DNA of 64,000 nt from Caenorhabditis remanei (taxonomy: Eukaryota > Nematoda > Chromadorea > Rhabditida > Rhabditidae). The stretch lies in assembly GCF_010183535.1 (NCBI RefSeq), contig NC_071328.1:4154001-4218000 (forward strand), in the 5' to 3' direction. The translations under genes and the position numbers were made by a program. Within the stretch, counting starts at the first letter, position 1. Every line of letters begins with the position of its first letter. Shown here piece by piece: positions 26,401 through 36,040 of the stretch. The notes beneath the pieces are model-generated. The model saw only the letters and a list, made by a program, of their open reading frames with translations, was not told the DNA's origin and ran no database searches.

Positions 26401-29400
26401 TCAAAATTGTGAGGAATTATCAAAAAGTTGTCAACTGTAAAAATGTAGAGGTAGTTTTGATCTACAAAATGTCCTAAAATTCAAACACGTGGAATAACAA
26501 GCTTTGGTGTTACAATCTATCAAAGTTGACCAATTTTTTAAAATTCGCTTGCAAAACTGCGTCTTGTAAGTAACGCGAGGGACTAGTTTTTGAGTTTTCT
26601 AGGCGACTTATCTCTTAATTTTCATTTTCAGTGCCGCCGTGCCCGCTACGTCCTCTCCGCAATGACACCTGGAATCCGTGACTCTTGGGTCTCCGCCCTC
26701 CAACAAAACCGTCATCATCCATCACCAACGTTCACTGAAACATTCTCGAATGACGCGAATAGTTTGGCTGATAGCTCGGATATTTTGGGACTTCCAGTGG
26801 TGAGTATATCTTTGTTTTATTGTTAGACAAATCCAACTTTTCTTGAATTCCAGAAAAAGAAGCATATTGCATACGTGGCTCCAGAATCGCATCACTCGAA
26901 CTCAATGATGGATGAGCATAGTTCAACAGAATTGGAGGAGGAAGAGCACAATATGAATACGGCTAGAAGAAGAAGAAGTCGTCGGATGGGAAGTCGGACA
27001 TCAGAAAGTGCAGATCCACGTGGAAGAGGACGGGGAGAGAGTTTGTCTCCGTCGGTTAGGAGAAGTCCAGTGGCGAGAGTTAAAGAGAGAAGAGGAGATA
27101 TGAGACAGAGGTGAGATGATGATCAGTTTGGAGAGAGTTTTGAATTTGAAAATAAACAAGATACATTAGCTTGGCATAGTTTATGCAATTGCGCACCACC
27201 GAAATTCCCTTGAAAAACGTCTATTTTTCTCTGAGTCTCTCAATTTCGCACACAATTTTCTTCGGTTTCGGTAGAGCGCAGTTGTTAGAAGCGTGCCGTG
27301 CTAATAAAACACTTGGAAATGATGTTTTCAGACCCCTATGGCCTAACTTTGGTTTTCTAGGCCATGATCCAAAAAACTAGTCCACCATTCCATTCGATTT
27401 TGATACGGAAACTGTTATTAAGAGTTCAAATGCTAACTCAAAATCTTTCTAAAAACTGTATGACCAAAAAAATTCTGGATCTCCAAAATTTCAGATTTTC
27501 AGCTCATTTCTGTTACAAAAACTCTTTTTTTTAAAACTATTTTCAATGATTCAGGACCTGAAAATAACACAGTTTTCATCGCTTTTTTTTTTGAAAAAGC
27601 TATTTTCAGAGAAATTGCTCAAAATTCAATTTTTCAAGCTTATTTTCGCTCCAAATACACAATTGTTGACTATTTTCGGTAGAAAATCTTACTGTTTCAC
27701 TCTGAAACTGTAAGTTTTTCGATTTCCGGCTCATTCCCGCTTCAAAAACTCAATTTGTCTATTTCTAGCTTAAAATCTTAGGAATTTAGGCTAAGATTTG
27801 AAAATCTCTTTTTGGATTTTCTGGATATTTTCATACCAGGCTCTACCGTATACCTATCGTATGCATACTGTATACCTACAGTAATCCCATCTTCAAAATT
27901 TTCAGACACGCCTCCAACTCGTCCGCCGCATCCCACCAGGAGAAGCCAGGTCGTGATGAGATTCAGGTAAATTTTCAAGTTTTCACATGATTTTTTTTCT
28001 TTTCTCGCCAAAATCTTCGTCTTAAACAATAGCTAAAGTCTCATCTGCTCTCACAGATGCTCTCCTCTTTTTTTTTCGAAGTTTTCGTTTCACACGTGTT
28101 TCGCATTCTTCCCGTCGTCGTCGTATTCGTTTCTTTCGCCTTCGTTTTACCCAATTGTCATCATCATTGTTTCGACGGGAAAACGACGGAAAGAAGAAGC
28201 AAAATCTTTATTTTCCCAAGACCCTTCTAGTACTAAATATTCTCGAAAATAATGAAAAGGAATCCACGTCAACACGACGAGGCATTCGATCGAGTCATTC
28301 GAAATCTCGAGCTCATCAGTAATCAACCGTTACAGAGACATCTGAGAACTGCAAGCAGGATTTCCAGTGACGAAACGAGACTGAGATCTTTGGAGCAACA
28401 GGTAAAGAAGAATAACTGAAATCTGATGGAACATATTGTTGTATTGTAGGTTGAGAACTTGCGGACTCAATTGGACGAAGCAAAGGGTGATTCGACGAGA
28501 AGAAAGAGAGATGCGGTGAATCAGGAAATCAAGGAATTGAGAATTACATTGAAGTCGTCGGAGGATGAATTGCAGAGATATCGGAAGGAAGTGGATACGT
28601 TGAGAAGGCAAATCAGTCAGAATACGCAGACGTATGTTTTTGAGAACTTTTGAAAATTCAGAAAGGAGATTCCCTCATGAGAAAGAAAACGGATCACTAA
28701 ATAGGCTCAGACAAAAAGAGGCGGAGTCTCAGTATTTTTTACAATAGGAATTACAGAAATCCATATTTTTCGAAAATGTCGAAGAATCGACATCGGGATG
28801 GTTTGAAACCTTACCTTTTCCACATTAAAACTGAAAGAAATATTTCAAAAATGAAGCTGTTTTCGAGATCCACGTAAAATCGAACTTTATTTTTTAAGAA
28901 TTTTTTAACGTGTAGTGTCGAAATGTCTGATTTAAAACGTCCAAGAGCCTAGTATTGAAAACGGGACGTTTACAAACTGGATGTTTGAGAACCAGACATT
29001 TGGTAACTTTGTCATGTAAAACTAGACGTTTTGAAACCATGACAAATGTCAAGTTTCAAAAAATCTGGTTTCGAAACGTCCGGTTACGAAACGTCCCAGA
29101 GTCAATGAGCCTCATAGAATATCTGACCATTTCGTAGCGTAGCCGGCCGATTCATAACTTTACGAATCTGTTAAACCAACACCGACTAGAACCATCAATT
29201 TTGTGTTCCGGGGCGTTTTGAAACCATGATATTCTAACACTAAGTGTTAGAAAATATACTGAAAAAGAAGCATTTTGGAGAACCGCATTTCTTGTTTAAT
29301 GTCAAAATGTCTGGTTTCGAAACATCTCGTAGACAGCAGACCTTTTCTAAAGTTGAGCATTTCTTATCAAGACAATTATGATCCCTCTGAATTCTAGAAA

Positions 29401-32400
29401 AACGTTTAAATTTCAACATTTTGTTCTAATTTCCCCAACCTTTCAGTGTAACCCTGCAACGAGCTATTCTCTCAACTCTGCGTACCCAATTATCCGCTCT
29501 CTCCTCACTCCTTCGCTCGAGTCTCTTTCTTGGAGCAGTCGATCTTTTCGACGCTTTGGATAGTATTCTCGACAGAATCTCAGTTGATTTGAATCTGGAA
29601 CAGACTGAAGATGTACTCCGTCAAACGACAGAACTATTCGAGAAAGTTGCATCAGCAGTTACTATTCCATATCTCTCGGATTCATGGACAATGACAGAAC
29701 AGGAAAAAGAGCCGAGGGAGAAGACGCCTGATGAGGAAATCGAGGAGACAATTCGAGAGATTCGGCGGAATCATACGTCTGAAGTAGATTCTATCAAGTC
29801 ACAATGTGAACAGAGGCTGGCTGTTCTGAAAGAGAGAGCTGAACGGGAGGAGGGAAGACGAAAGAAATTACAGGAGCAACTGGTGATGGCGACAACGAGA
29901 AGCGACGAATCGATCAGTTCTGTGAAGACTTCGTTCTCTCAGATGTTGGCAGAGCAACGGAAAACTTTCGATGAGGAGTTGGAAGTGGTGAAGAAGGAGC
30001 ATGAAGAGAGGTTGATGGAGGAGAAACATGCGACTCGGCTGGCATTGGAAGCGGTTAGAAGAGCTCACGAAGAGGAGTTGAAGAATATTTCAGAGAAGCC
30101 GAAGAATGGAGAAGGAAGTAATATTGGACGGCAGAGGTTAGTCATTTTTTGGTTTTTTTCTTTGTCTAGGATACTGTATTTAGTTTGAGGTTGTCTAACA
30201 GCGTCTATAGGTTTGCGATTCTTGTAGATTTCTTGTCAAACCTTTTTCTACATTTTTGTAGTTGACACATTTTTTTAAAAATCTTCTGAAAAAAGATAAA
30301 AACGACAAGTTACCCATTTTTTACCGAAATTCCCTTATTTTTCTTTGACGTCTCATATCTTTTTTCGCAGAAATTGTATAAAAAAGTTGTCAACTACAAA
30401 AATAAAGATCTAGATTTGCTCTATACAATATCAAAAAGTTGGAATTTGTAGAGTTGTTTATAACACCCGTTATAGTCTTCCAAAGTTAGTAATTTTCACG
30501 GAATTACCAAATTTTGAAAACAAACTTTTTCCAGTCTTTGCGACTCTGTAGTTCCAGAAGTTTAGAGTTTCTGGGAGCTTAAAATGTGATTTTTTTAAAA
30601 CTCATTGTGTTTGATATTTGACTGCGAGAGAGCGCAGACAGTCAGAGTGTCTAACTGTCTGTGCGCACGCACTCTCTCTCTCTCTTTCTTTCTTGATACC
30701 CAATTTCAAACTGCTATATCTCGATAGCTATAGTAGCTTCTAAAAAGTTGTCAACTAAGGAAATGTAGAAAAAATTATTGGCTACAATTTGTTAGTTGAC
30801 AACTTTTTATTAGCAGTTGTAGTTTTTGAGATATTACGTTTCAAAAAACCCAGTAAAAAGACAAACTTGTGCATCTCACGCCACATTTTTGGAATTACTG
30901 AATCTCAATAGTTGTAACAGCTACTAAAAAGTTGTCAACTAAGAAAATATAGAAAAAGTTATTGGCTACATTTTGTTAGTTGGCAACTTTTTTACAGCTG
31001 TTCTAGTTATTGAGATATTACGTTTTTACAAGTGCAAGGTAGATGTCTTCCAATTGATCTTGGAATACAGTAATCCTACTGTAACTAACATAATTTTTCC
31101 AGTGAAATCTTCGACGAAATGCGAGAAGAACTCATCAACGTATGTGCTCTCTACTCTGCAAAATGTCTGGAAAACTCTCAATTAGACGAGCAATTAGCGA
31201 ATCTGATAAGTGAAAAGGAGGCCAGTGTGTGAGTTTTTTCTCTTTTCTTGAATTTTTCTCCTCTTCTTCTAACTCTTTCTTGCTTTTAATGCTTTTTTGG
31301 CTTTTTTTCAGAGAACTATCGATTGAAAATGACAAATTACGATCGGAAATCGACAAAAAATCGAAAGAAATCAGTGATTTGCAACGGAAAATGAACAATT
31401 ACGAGAAGTTGAGCCAGTCGAGGACAGGTAAATTTTATTTTTCAAACCTTTTAATATTGTAAATTCACCACAAAATTTCCCTTCCAAAAATTCAGTTGAC
31501 TTCTCTCTTATTTTCTCTCATTTTTCACACCGATATTCCAGGTTCATGTAGTAGTATTTCGATGCCACGGTGAGTTGACTCAATCTTAAAATAACTGAAA
31601 ATCAGCGGGCTCTTTCTCTTTCTCTTTGCATCTTCCTGATTTTTCTATTTTTTCTTTTTTCTTTTCCCGCATGTCTCAATTTATTTAACTCTTCCTTTAC
31701 CCTCAACTCTCTCTTTCCCTTGTCGTTGTTGTTTCCATGGAAAGTGCGCTCCACTGGACGGTGTCCGGTGGAGCGCACTTGCATCGTTAAGTGATTTGTA
31801 ACAATAGCTAGCTTATTTATGGGTGGCTTTCTTTTAAAATGCTTTTTTTCCTTTTTGACTCCTTTGTGATGCTGTGAATGTAGTTATGGATAGTTATTCA
31901 ACCAACCCAACCCATATTTTTTACTTGGTTTTTTTCTGAAATTGAGATATTTTCAGACCCCGAAGTGTTAGCCGGTACGACAGTCTCGCGCGCTCGTCGA
32001 GAAAAACAGAAGAAACGAAATCGTCGTCATGGTGAGTTCTCGTTTGTCAGCAAGTGCGCTCTAGCGTACAAAAAAAAGATTCCGGTTTAGCGCGTATGCA
32101 ACTACGGGCGGAGCCAGAAATTATCAATCGAGCACATTTGCAACATATCCTCGGTAAACTCGTTCAACTTTCTGCAGCTAGTTAAAGGTTCTGACGACTT
32201 TCTGCAGCATCTCTGGCAACTCTCTGTTGATGGTTTACATACTGTCGCCAGAGATGCTGCAGAAAGTTGAACGAGTATACCGAGTCTGTCTACTTTTAGG
32301 GCTAGCGTCTCCGCCCGCTTTTTGCAGCTGTGGAAAAAGTGGGCGGAGCATTGAAAAAGCGCGCTCCACAGAAATTTTTTGAATTGATAAAATATGGATT

Positions 32401-32898
32401 TTTCGAGAATTAGAGTTGTATTCTATCAAAATACCAGATTTTATCACAATGTAGTTTTCTGAGAGCTTAGAAAACTGTAAATTGTAAAATTACTTGAAAA
32501 ATAAGCCACGCCCTTTATTTGTTGCTAACGCGCTTCCTCGCAATACACTATTAGCTCGGCACAGTTCTCACAACTGCGCTCCACCGAAATACTCTTGAAA
32601 AATGTCTCTTTTTCTCTTAGTCTCTCAATTTTGCACACAATTTTCATTAGTTTCGGTAGAGCGTGGTTTTAAGAAGCGTGCCGTGCTAATATAATGCAAA
32701 AAATGGAGGTACCGGAAGTTATCAATAGAGCGCATCTTCATTTCATCCAACTTCAAATTTGCAGACGTGCGTTTCCACAGTAACCCAATTGAAGTTCCCC
32801 AACATCTCATCGAAGACGCTCGTCGTTCTCTCGACGTTCCAGTCTCGGAACGCCGTAAATTCTTCGAACATATTGCAGAGTACAGTACTCCTTTCTAG
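17416..32898 (+). CDS. MPRIP/M-RIP-like scaffold: two PH domains plus coiled coil (955 aa)
   Basis: Homologue of myosin phosphatase Rho-interacting protein, which in animals tethers myosin phosphatase and RhoA to actin filaments. Exons are 17416-17523, 24499-24648, 25236-25490, 25539-26084, 26632-26799, 26854-27110, 27906-27966, 28450-28631, 29447-30136, 31103-31228, 31312-31427, 31957-32031 and 32765-32898. All phases match (956 codons with stop). Exon 1 encodes [19 protein letters not shown], matching the N-terminal FQANIFNKSKCQNCF motif of vertebrate M-RIP. Exons 2-3 encode PH1 (about residues 40-155; [11 protein letters not shown]), and exons 4-5 encode PH2 (about 284-385; GWLMLRGK...DWCKHWVVL). 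Ser/Thr/Pro-rich linkers and an Arg-rich stretch (RRRRSRRM) follow, then long charged coiled coil from about 480 to 860. The length is close to human M-RIP. Intron 1 is 7 kb and full of repeat elements. Exon 1 assignment rests on motif match and phase. Confidence 0.88.
17681..17823 (+). mobile_element. MITE family A copy in intron 1
   Basis: TATTAGCACGACACGCTTGT at the left and GAACTGTGCCGAGCTAATA at the right, with the GAGAGACTCAGAGAAAAA core. A half element (CAACTTCGCTCTATGGGAAC, then GGTTTCGGTAGAGCGCATTTG) lies just upstream at about 17591-17660. Confidence 0.9.
19413..19553 (-). mobile_element. MITE family A copy, reverse orientation
   Basis: TATTAGCTTGGCACACTTCT at the left and GAAGCGTGCCGTGCTAATA at the right. 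The core reads CTCTGCGTCTCTCATTTTCGC, the reverse complement of the forward copies. A truncated forward copy lies at 19221-19300, keeping the left arm and half the core. Confidence 0.9.
20297..21095. mobile_element. Cluster of degenerate MITE family A relatives
   Basis: Three diverged elements follow each other: 20297-20440 (both arms present, core reduced to a GAAACGCAGAGA match), 20795-20905 (CTTACAACCTCGCTCTTCCG ... TTTCGGTAGAGCGTGGTTGC), and 20941-21090 (left arm ATTAGCAAGGCGGGCTTCTT, right arm TTTCGGTAGAGCGCAC). A lone arm lies at about 20705-20725. This is intron 1 of the MPRIP-like gene. Confidence 0.7.
21835..22145. mobile_element. MITE family A copy (21904-22045) between two copies of a 65-bp block
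   Basis: The central element is a full forward copy of family A (TATTAGCACGGCACAGTTCT ... GAACTGTGTCGAGCTAATA). On both sides lies the same unit of about 65 bp, beginning ACAACTTCGCTCTACC and ending CTCTGCATTTCCCACTTAT. The right-hand unit continues into a closing arm (GCGGTGGAGCGCCGTTGC). Confidence 0.75.
22416..22690. mobile_element. TIR element family B (275 bp)
   Basis: Both ends carry TACCGTAAAAACTGTATTAG or its reverse complement (CTAATATAGTTTTTACGGTA). The left end also has short direct repeats of TAATAGAACGACACC. The interior reads ATACTCAGAATTCATGAATA and CTGATTAGAAGCAGCGTGA. It is homologous along its length to 39490-39765. No ORF. It abuts a family A copy on its right. Confidence 0.9.
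22690..22826 (-). mobile_element. MITE family A copy, reverse orientation
   Basis: Begins TATTAGCTCGGAACAGTTCT immediately at the family B end. The core is CTCTGAGTCTCTCAATTTCGC, and the right arm GGTAGAGCGCGGTTGTAAGA is truncated after GCGTCC. The two elements share the TA at their junction. Confidence 0.85.
24915..25020. repeat. Small inverted-repeat element in intron 1
   Basis: GTAAATGCGCTCTGTTGAAATT at the left pairs with TTGTCAATAGAGCGCAGTGG at the right. It shares the GCGCTCTA arm motif with family A but has a different spacer. Confidence 0.55.
25107..25186. mobile_element. Core-deleted MITE family A hairpin
   Basis: The left arm TATTAGCACGGCACGCTTCT plus ACAACCGCGCTTTACCGAAAT is followed, after only a few bases, by ATTTCGGTAGAGCGCGGTTG. 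The core is lost, leaving an almost perfect hairpin. It lies 50 nt upstream of exon 3 of the MPRIP-like gene. Confidence 0.8.
27164..27306 (-). mobile_element. MITE family A copy, reverse orientation, in intron 6
   Basis: ATTAGCTTGGCATAGTTTAT at the left, core CTCTGAGTCTCTCAATTTCGC, right arm GGTAGAGCGCAGTTG...GTGCCGTGCTAATAA. It is inside an intron of the MPRIP-like gene, in the antisense direction. Confidence 0.9.
28080..28251 (+). promoter_or_regulatory. Possible internal promoter of the MPRIP-like gene
   Basis: The sequence just before an ATG at 28252 is GC-richer than the surrounding intron (CGTCGTCGTCGTATTCG, GACGGGAAAACGACGG). There is an in-frame TAA upstream of that ATG, so the ATG cannot be read through from exon 7 in this frame. 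This fits an alternative transcription start; it is inference. Confidence 0.4.
28252..28401 (+). CDS. Alternative first exon (50 codons) of the MPRIP-like gene
   Basis: ATG at 28252 opens 50 codons ([18 protein letters not shown]...) ending LRSLEQQ at a GTAAAG donor, in phase 0. The next exon (28450) is also entered in phase 0 from exon 7 at 27966. The long form would therefore skip this exon and a short form would start here, giving a coiled-coil-only protein of about 490 residues without PH domains. The peptide is charged and helical, consistent with coiled coil. Confidence 0.6.
30711..31026. repeat. Two tandem hairpin units in intron
   Basis: Two related inverted repeats of about 130 bp (30711-30842 and 30897-31026). 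Each starts with ATCTC(G/A)ATAG and AAAAAGTTGTCAACTAAG, and closes with TTAGTTG(A/G)CAACTTTTT and GAGATATTACGTTT. The AAAAAGTTGTCAACT arm also occurs at about 26430, 30382 and 36750, so it is a dispersed family. Confidence 0.8.
31542..31569 (+). CDS. 28-nt optional microexon of the MPRIP-like gene
   Basis: It is bounded by TATTCCAG and GTGAGT. Being 28 nt, its inclusion changes phase from 1 to 2. The next exon (31957-32031) then reads in another frame ([20 protein letters not shown]...), and translation ends in a TGA formed at the junction with the last exon. Skipping it gives the canonical end ([16 protein letters not shown] ... HIAEYSTPF). Confidence 0.5.
31741..31783. repeat. Short perfect hairpin
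   Basis: AAGTGCGCTCCACTGGAC pairs with GTCCGGTGGAGCGCACTT across a loop of a few bases, inside an intron of the MPRIP-like gene. The arm is the same GCGCTC(C/T)A motif as in family A. Confidence 0.8.
32148..32284. repeat. Inverted repeat, about 135 bp
   Basis: CTCGGTAAACTCGTTCAACT at the left pairs with AGTTGAACGAGTATACCGAG at the right. An inner pair uses CTTTCTGCAGCATCTCTGG and CCAGAGATGCTGCAGAAAG. It lies in the last intron of the MPRIP-like gene. Confidence 0.8.
32549..32692 (-). mobile_element. MITE family A copy, reverse orientation, in the last intron
   Basis: TATTAGCTCGGCACAGTTCT at the left, core CTTAGTCTCTCAATTTTGC, right arm GTTTCGGTAGAGCGTGG...GTGCCGTGCTAATA. It ends about 70 nt before the acceptor of the last coding exon. 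Confidence 0.9.
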
Positions 32899-34883
32899 AT
32901 TTTCCCCCCTCGATTAGTTTTATATCATTTATCCCTTTTGATTCATTGATTCAACTCCTCCGATCAAATCGTGTCTTCTGTTGTAGTCACTCCCATTTTT
33001 CAATATTTTCTAACTTTTCCCCTCTCCGGCTAACCATAATTTATCTGTGATAATTCGTGTATATTCTTTTTTCTAGACATTATTTTTGTTCATTTTTGTG
33101 GTGCTCATATATGAAACGATCGAGTACAATCATGATGTATTTTTTGATAAAATATGTTTCCTTTGTTTTCAGTGAAATGTGGGAATACTGTAGTTGGAGG
33201 TATCTGTGAAAAAAAGTTCCTGTAAAGAAGAGTTCACCTATTTCGGCTTTACAAGAATCTTAGTTTCTTTCAATCTGATGTTCTAATTTTCCGAAAGTCT
33301 GTATGGGTTACACGAGAATACTAGAAAAATAATGGAAAAACGGGAATAAAATATAGAAATTCGCTACACTCAAAATAAGGCGATGGTCGGAAGAGTTATT
33401 GGAGAGCGACCGATTTATATCCTAGTTCGATGCGTTTATCAATTGGTTTCATCTCATTCTCTGGTAATAAATCACACTGTTCTAATACTCAATCTGTCGG
33501 AATCGTTCTGTTTGGTGATCTAGATTACCTCTCCTCTTTGAAACTCTTTCTTTAATAGGACTACACAAAATTCAGATATCTTATGAATGTCTGAAAAGAT
33601 TATAGTGTTTTGCTCCTCTATTGCCCATATGATTCAGAAATAGAGCGCGTTTGCATTGGTTGGCATCAAACTAATCAACAACTAAAAATATCCCATTAGG
33701 TGAGCATTTCTAAATTTTTGTGAACAATTTTCCGAGATTCAGATGTCAGTCCAATTTACTGCTTGTTTGAAAATGTCCCTCTTCTTCTGACAGTTTATTA
33801 TATTCCTGTTTTCCCAGAATACACTCCTTGCTCAAGGAATTTTAGGCGAGGTTTCGGCGCCTTGCCGGCATTTTGCCTCTATTTTCGGCAAATTGCCCTC
33901 ACTTTGGGCAGGATGCCCACTGGGCAAGGGTTGGGCAAGAGTTGGGCAAGGATGTGGTGAAAGAAGTGGGAGTGTGCGTGAGGATGGAGCAGGGCAAGAT
34001 GCCCATTTGTAGGGCAATTTGCCAACTTTATAAACGTGTCCTCTACTGCACTCTTTTTTTTTTTTTTTTTTTGAATTGGCTAGAACAGTTACATATCTTT
34101 TTTGCAGAATCACTGATAAACAAAACATTGTTGTCGACTTCTCGGGTGGATTAGATTTCGAGAGAGATGATGGATTACTGTCAACTATTAGAATCAGACC
34201 ACCTTCCTTATTTCAATTTGTTGTGTGGCACAAATAAATAGAACTAATCAAAATCTACATGTTATTTAATCATTTTTCAAATGTTTTCATCTAATTCGCT
34301 TGTAATAAAGCATGATGTGTTGTGGTTCTTATGTATCCTGTCTTTCCTGTTCTAATGGAGTTCCATTTTATAAAAAATCTGTAGAGTTGAATTCGAGTGT
34401 TCAAAAAGTTATTCAAAAAATGACTGCACCTCAAAATTATAGACATTTTTTGAACAAGCTCCGCCCACTCCAAATTGGCACGCATGTCCATAGGCTATTT
34501 AAGAAGAGTGACCGATTTGTTCAATAAACATATAGAATAACATCTTCATCTCTCGATGAGGATGTAATTCTTCTAATACTGTGATATACACAAGTCCGTA
34601 CAAGCCCCAATCATAAGTATTATAACAGCTGAAACCATGATTGTATGTGTTTGGATGAAGATGTAAACCGTTATGCGTTAAACTAAGATTTATTACCACG
34701 ATAGGCTGCTTATAAAAGGTAAGAGGCACAGGGGTAAAAGGGGAAACAAGTGGATATAAAAGGAGTTAGCAATACAAGTGAGAGCCCGTTACAGCATACG
34801 CTACAGTATTTCAACATATGAGGAGAAGCAAGAGCCATTCCAGTAGATGAGAACATTAATCGAGTTGAGCAATGTAGAGGGAA
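32899..34883. other. Non-coding stretch after the MPRIP-like gene
   Basis: An AATAAA at 33346-33351 could be a polyadenylation signal of the upstream gene. The stretch 33840-34030 is a GGGCAAG/TTGCCC-rich degenerate repeat (listed separately). The remainder is AT-rich with no gene that I can support. Confidence 0.5.
33840..34032. repeat. GGGCAAG/TTGCCC degenerate repeat
   Basis: Dense alternation of GGGCAAG, GGCAAATTGCCC and GATGCCC on one strand, several copies in each orientation, so it can fold extensively. It is followed by a run of Ts (34052-34071). Probably a non-autonomous repetitive element. Confidence 0.6.
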
Positions 34884-36040
34884 TCAATTCCACACCAAAA
34901 ACATGAAATAAGTAGGAAAAGAAAGAAACGATGCTCTCTTCCCGTCATTTTCTCTGATTACATCAAAGCAGTTGCCACCACTGAAATCGTAAGGCGAGGT
35001 TGGGATATTATACAATCTGAAAGGAAAATACATGTATATGGATGTAAATCAGCTAGGGAAAATCAGCTGAGACTTACTTGTAATCGATTTGATACCATTG
35101 TGGCCGTTTTGTTGGATCGAATTCTTCTGTTTCCAACTGATCGATTATTAGATCTGTATCGAGAACATAGTCAGGAGTTACACTTAAATGAATTGTTTCC
35201 AAGTTGTGATATGCTTCACTTTTCATCCATTTCCTAATGAGTAGGTTAATTTCTGCTTCCGTGATAAAAAGATTACGACAAGCAATATTTCGACCCGTAA
35301 ATCTTGACAAGAGACTTGCGCCAAAGTGTCCACCATTCGATAATTGAATATTGCTGATTTCGAGTATTTTCGATGAATCACTAAATTGCCCAATAACGGA
35401 TGGTTGAATCATTAAAGTACTCAAATTTGGATACTGACTCAGGAAAGTATCCAAATCGTTCAGTTTTACTGATTTTCCTTTTAGTAATATCTTATTCACG
35501 TTCTCGTATATTGGAACTTCGTCAGTGAATGTGTTGATATGCACTTCCAGTCCACATGGTTCTGTATACCGATATATCGATTTGACATGCTCATATAATG
35601 ACTTTGCGAGTGTTCCGTCATTCTTCAACACTCGTATCAAACACATCTGATTGAATATGTTAAGTGCAGTTTCGAATCTGAAAAAGCCACTTTAATTCTT
35701 AGTCAGCTATTTCAAAATGGATAAATACTCTAACTTACGTTCCAAGGGCAATAAAATCTTCTCCTATCTTCAATTTCTCTGGTTTCGTTCCACTCAGCCA
35801 TGGATTCTCCTCAAAAAATTCGAGTATCGTTTCAACCCGTTTCCCCTCTTCTTGGACTGCAATACGCGTTTCATCAGGGTACACACAGTACCATATTTTA
35901 GGTACTCTCGGTTTCGCTCGAATCACACAATATTTCATTCGTTTCGAGCAAAGTGAGGTTACAAAAACTTCGCAATAATTCATAGAATCAAAAATTTTTT
36001 TTTGGACTACATACGGAAAGTGTAGGAGTGGTATAGGCAT
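34884..36040 (-). CDS. F-box protein with FBA-type C-terminal domain, 344 aa
   Basis: Substrate-recognition subunit type for SCF ubiquitin ligases, one of the greatly expanded Caenorhabditis F-box families. Exons (minus) are 36040-35739, 35677-35078 and 35016-34884; phases match and total 345 codons including TGA. The start ATG at 36040 gives MPIPLLHFPYVVQKKIFDSM, the typical N-terminal F-box, followed by LCSKRMKY. The C-terminal half contains the F-box-associated region (ITEAEINLLIRKWM and NLETIHLSV, about residues 245-275). It ends with the family-like NCFDVIRENDGKRASF near residue 325. No interruption is seen. Substrates cannot be inferred. A relative with the same N-terminus lies at 47174. 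Confidence 0.85.
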
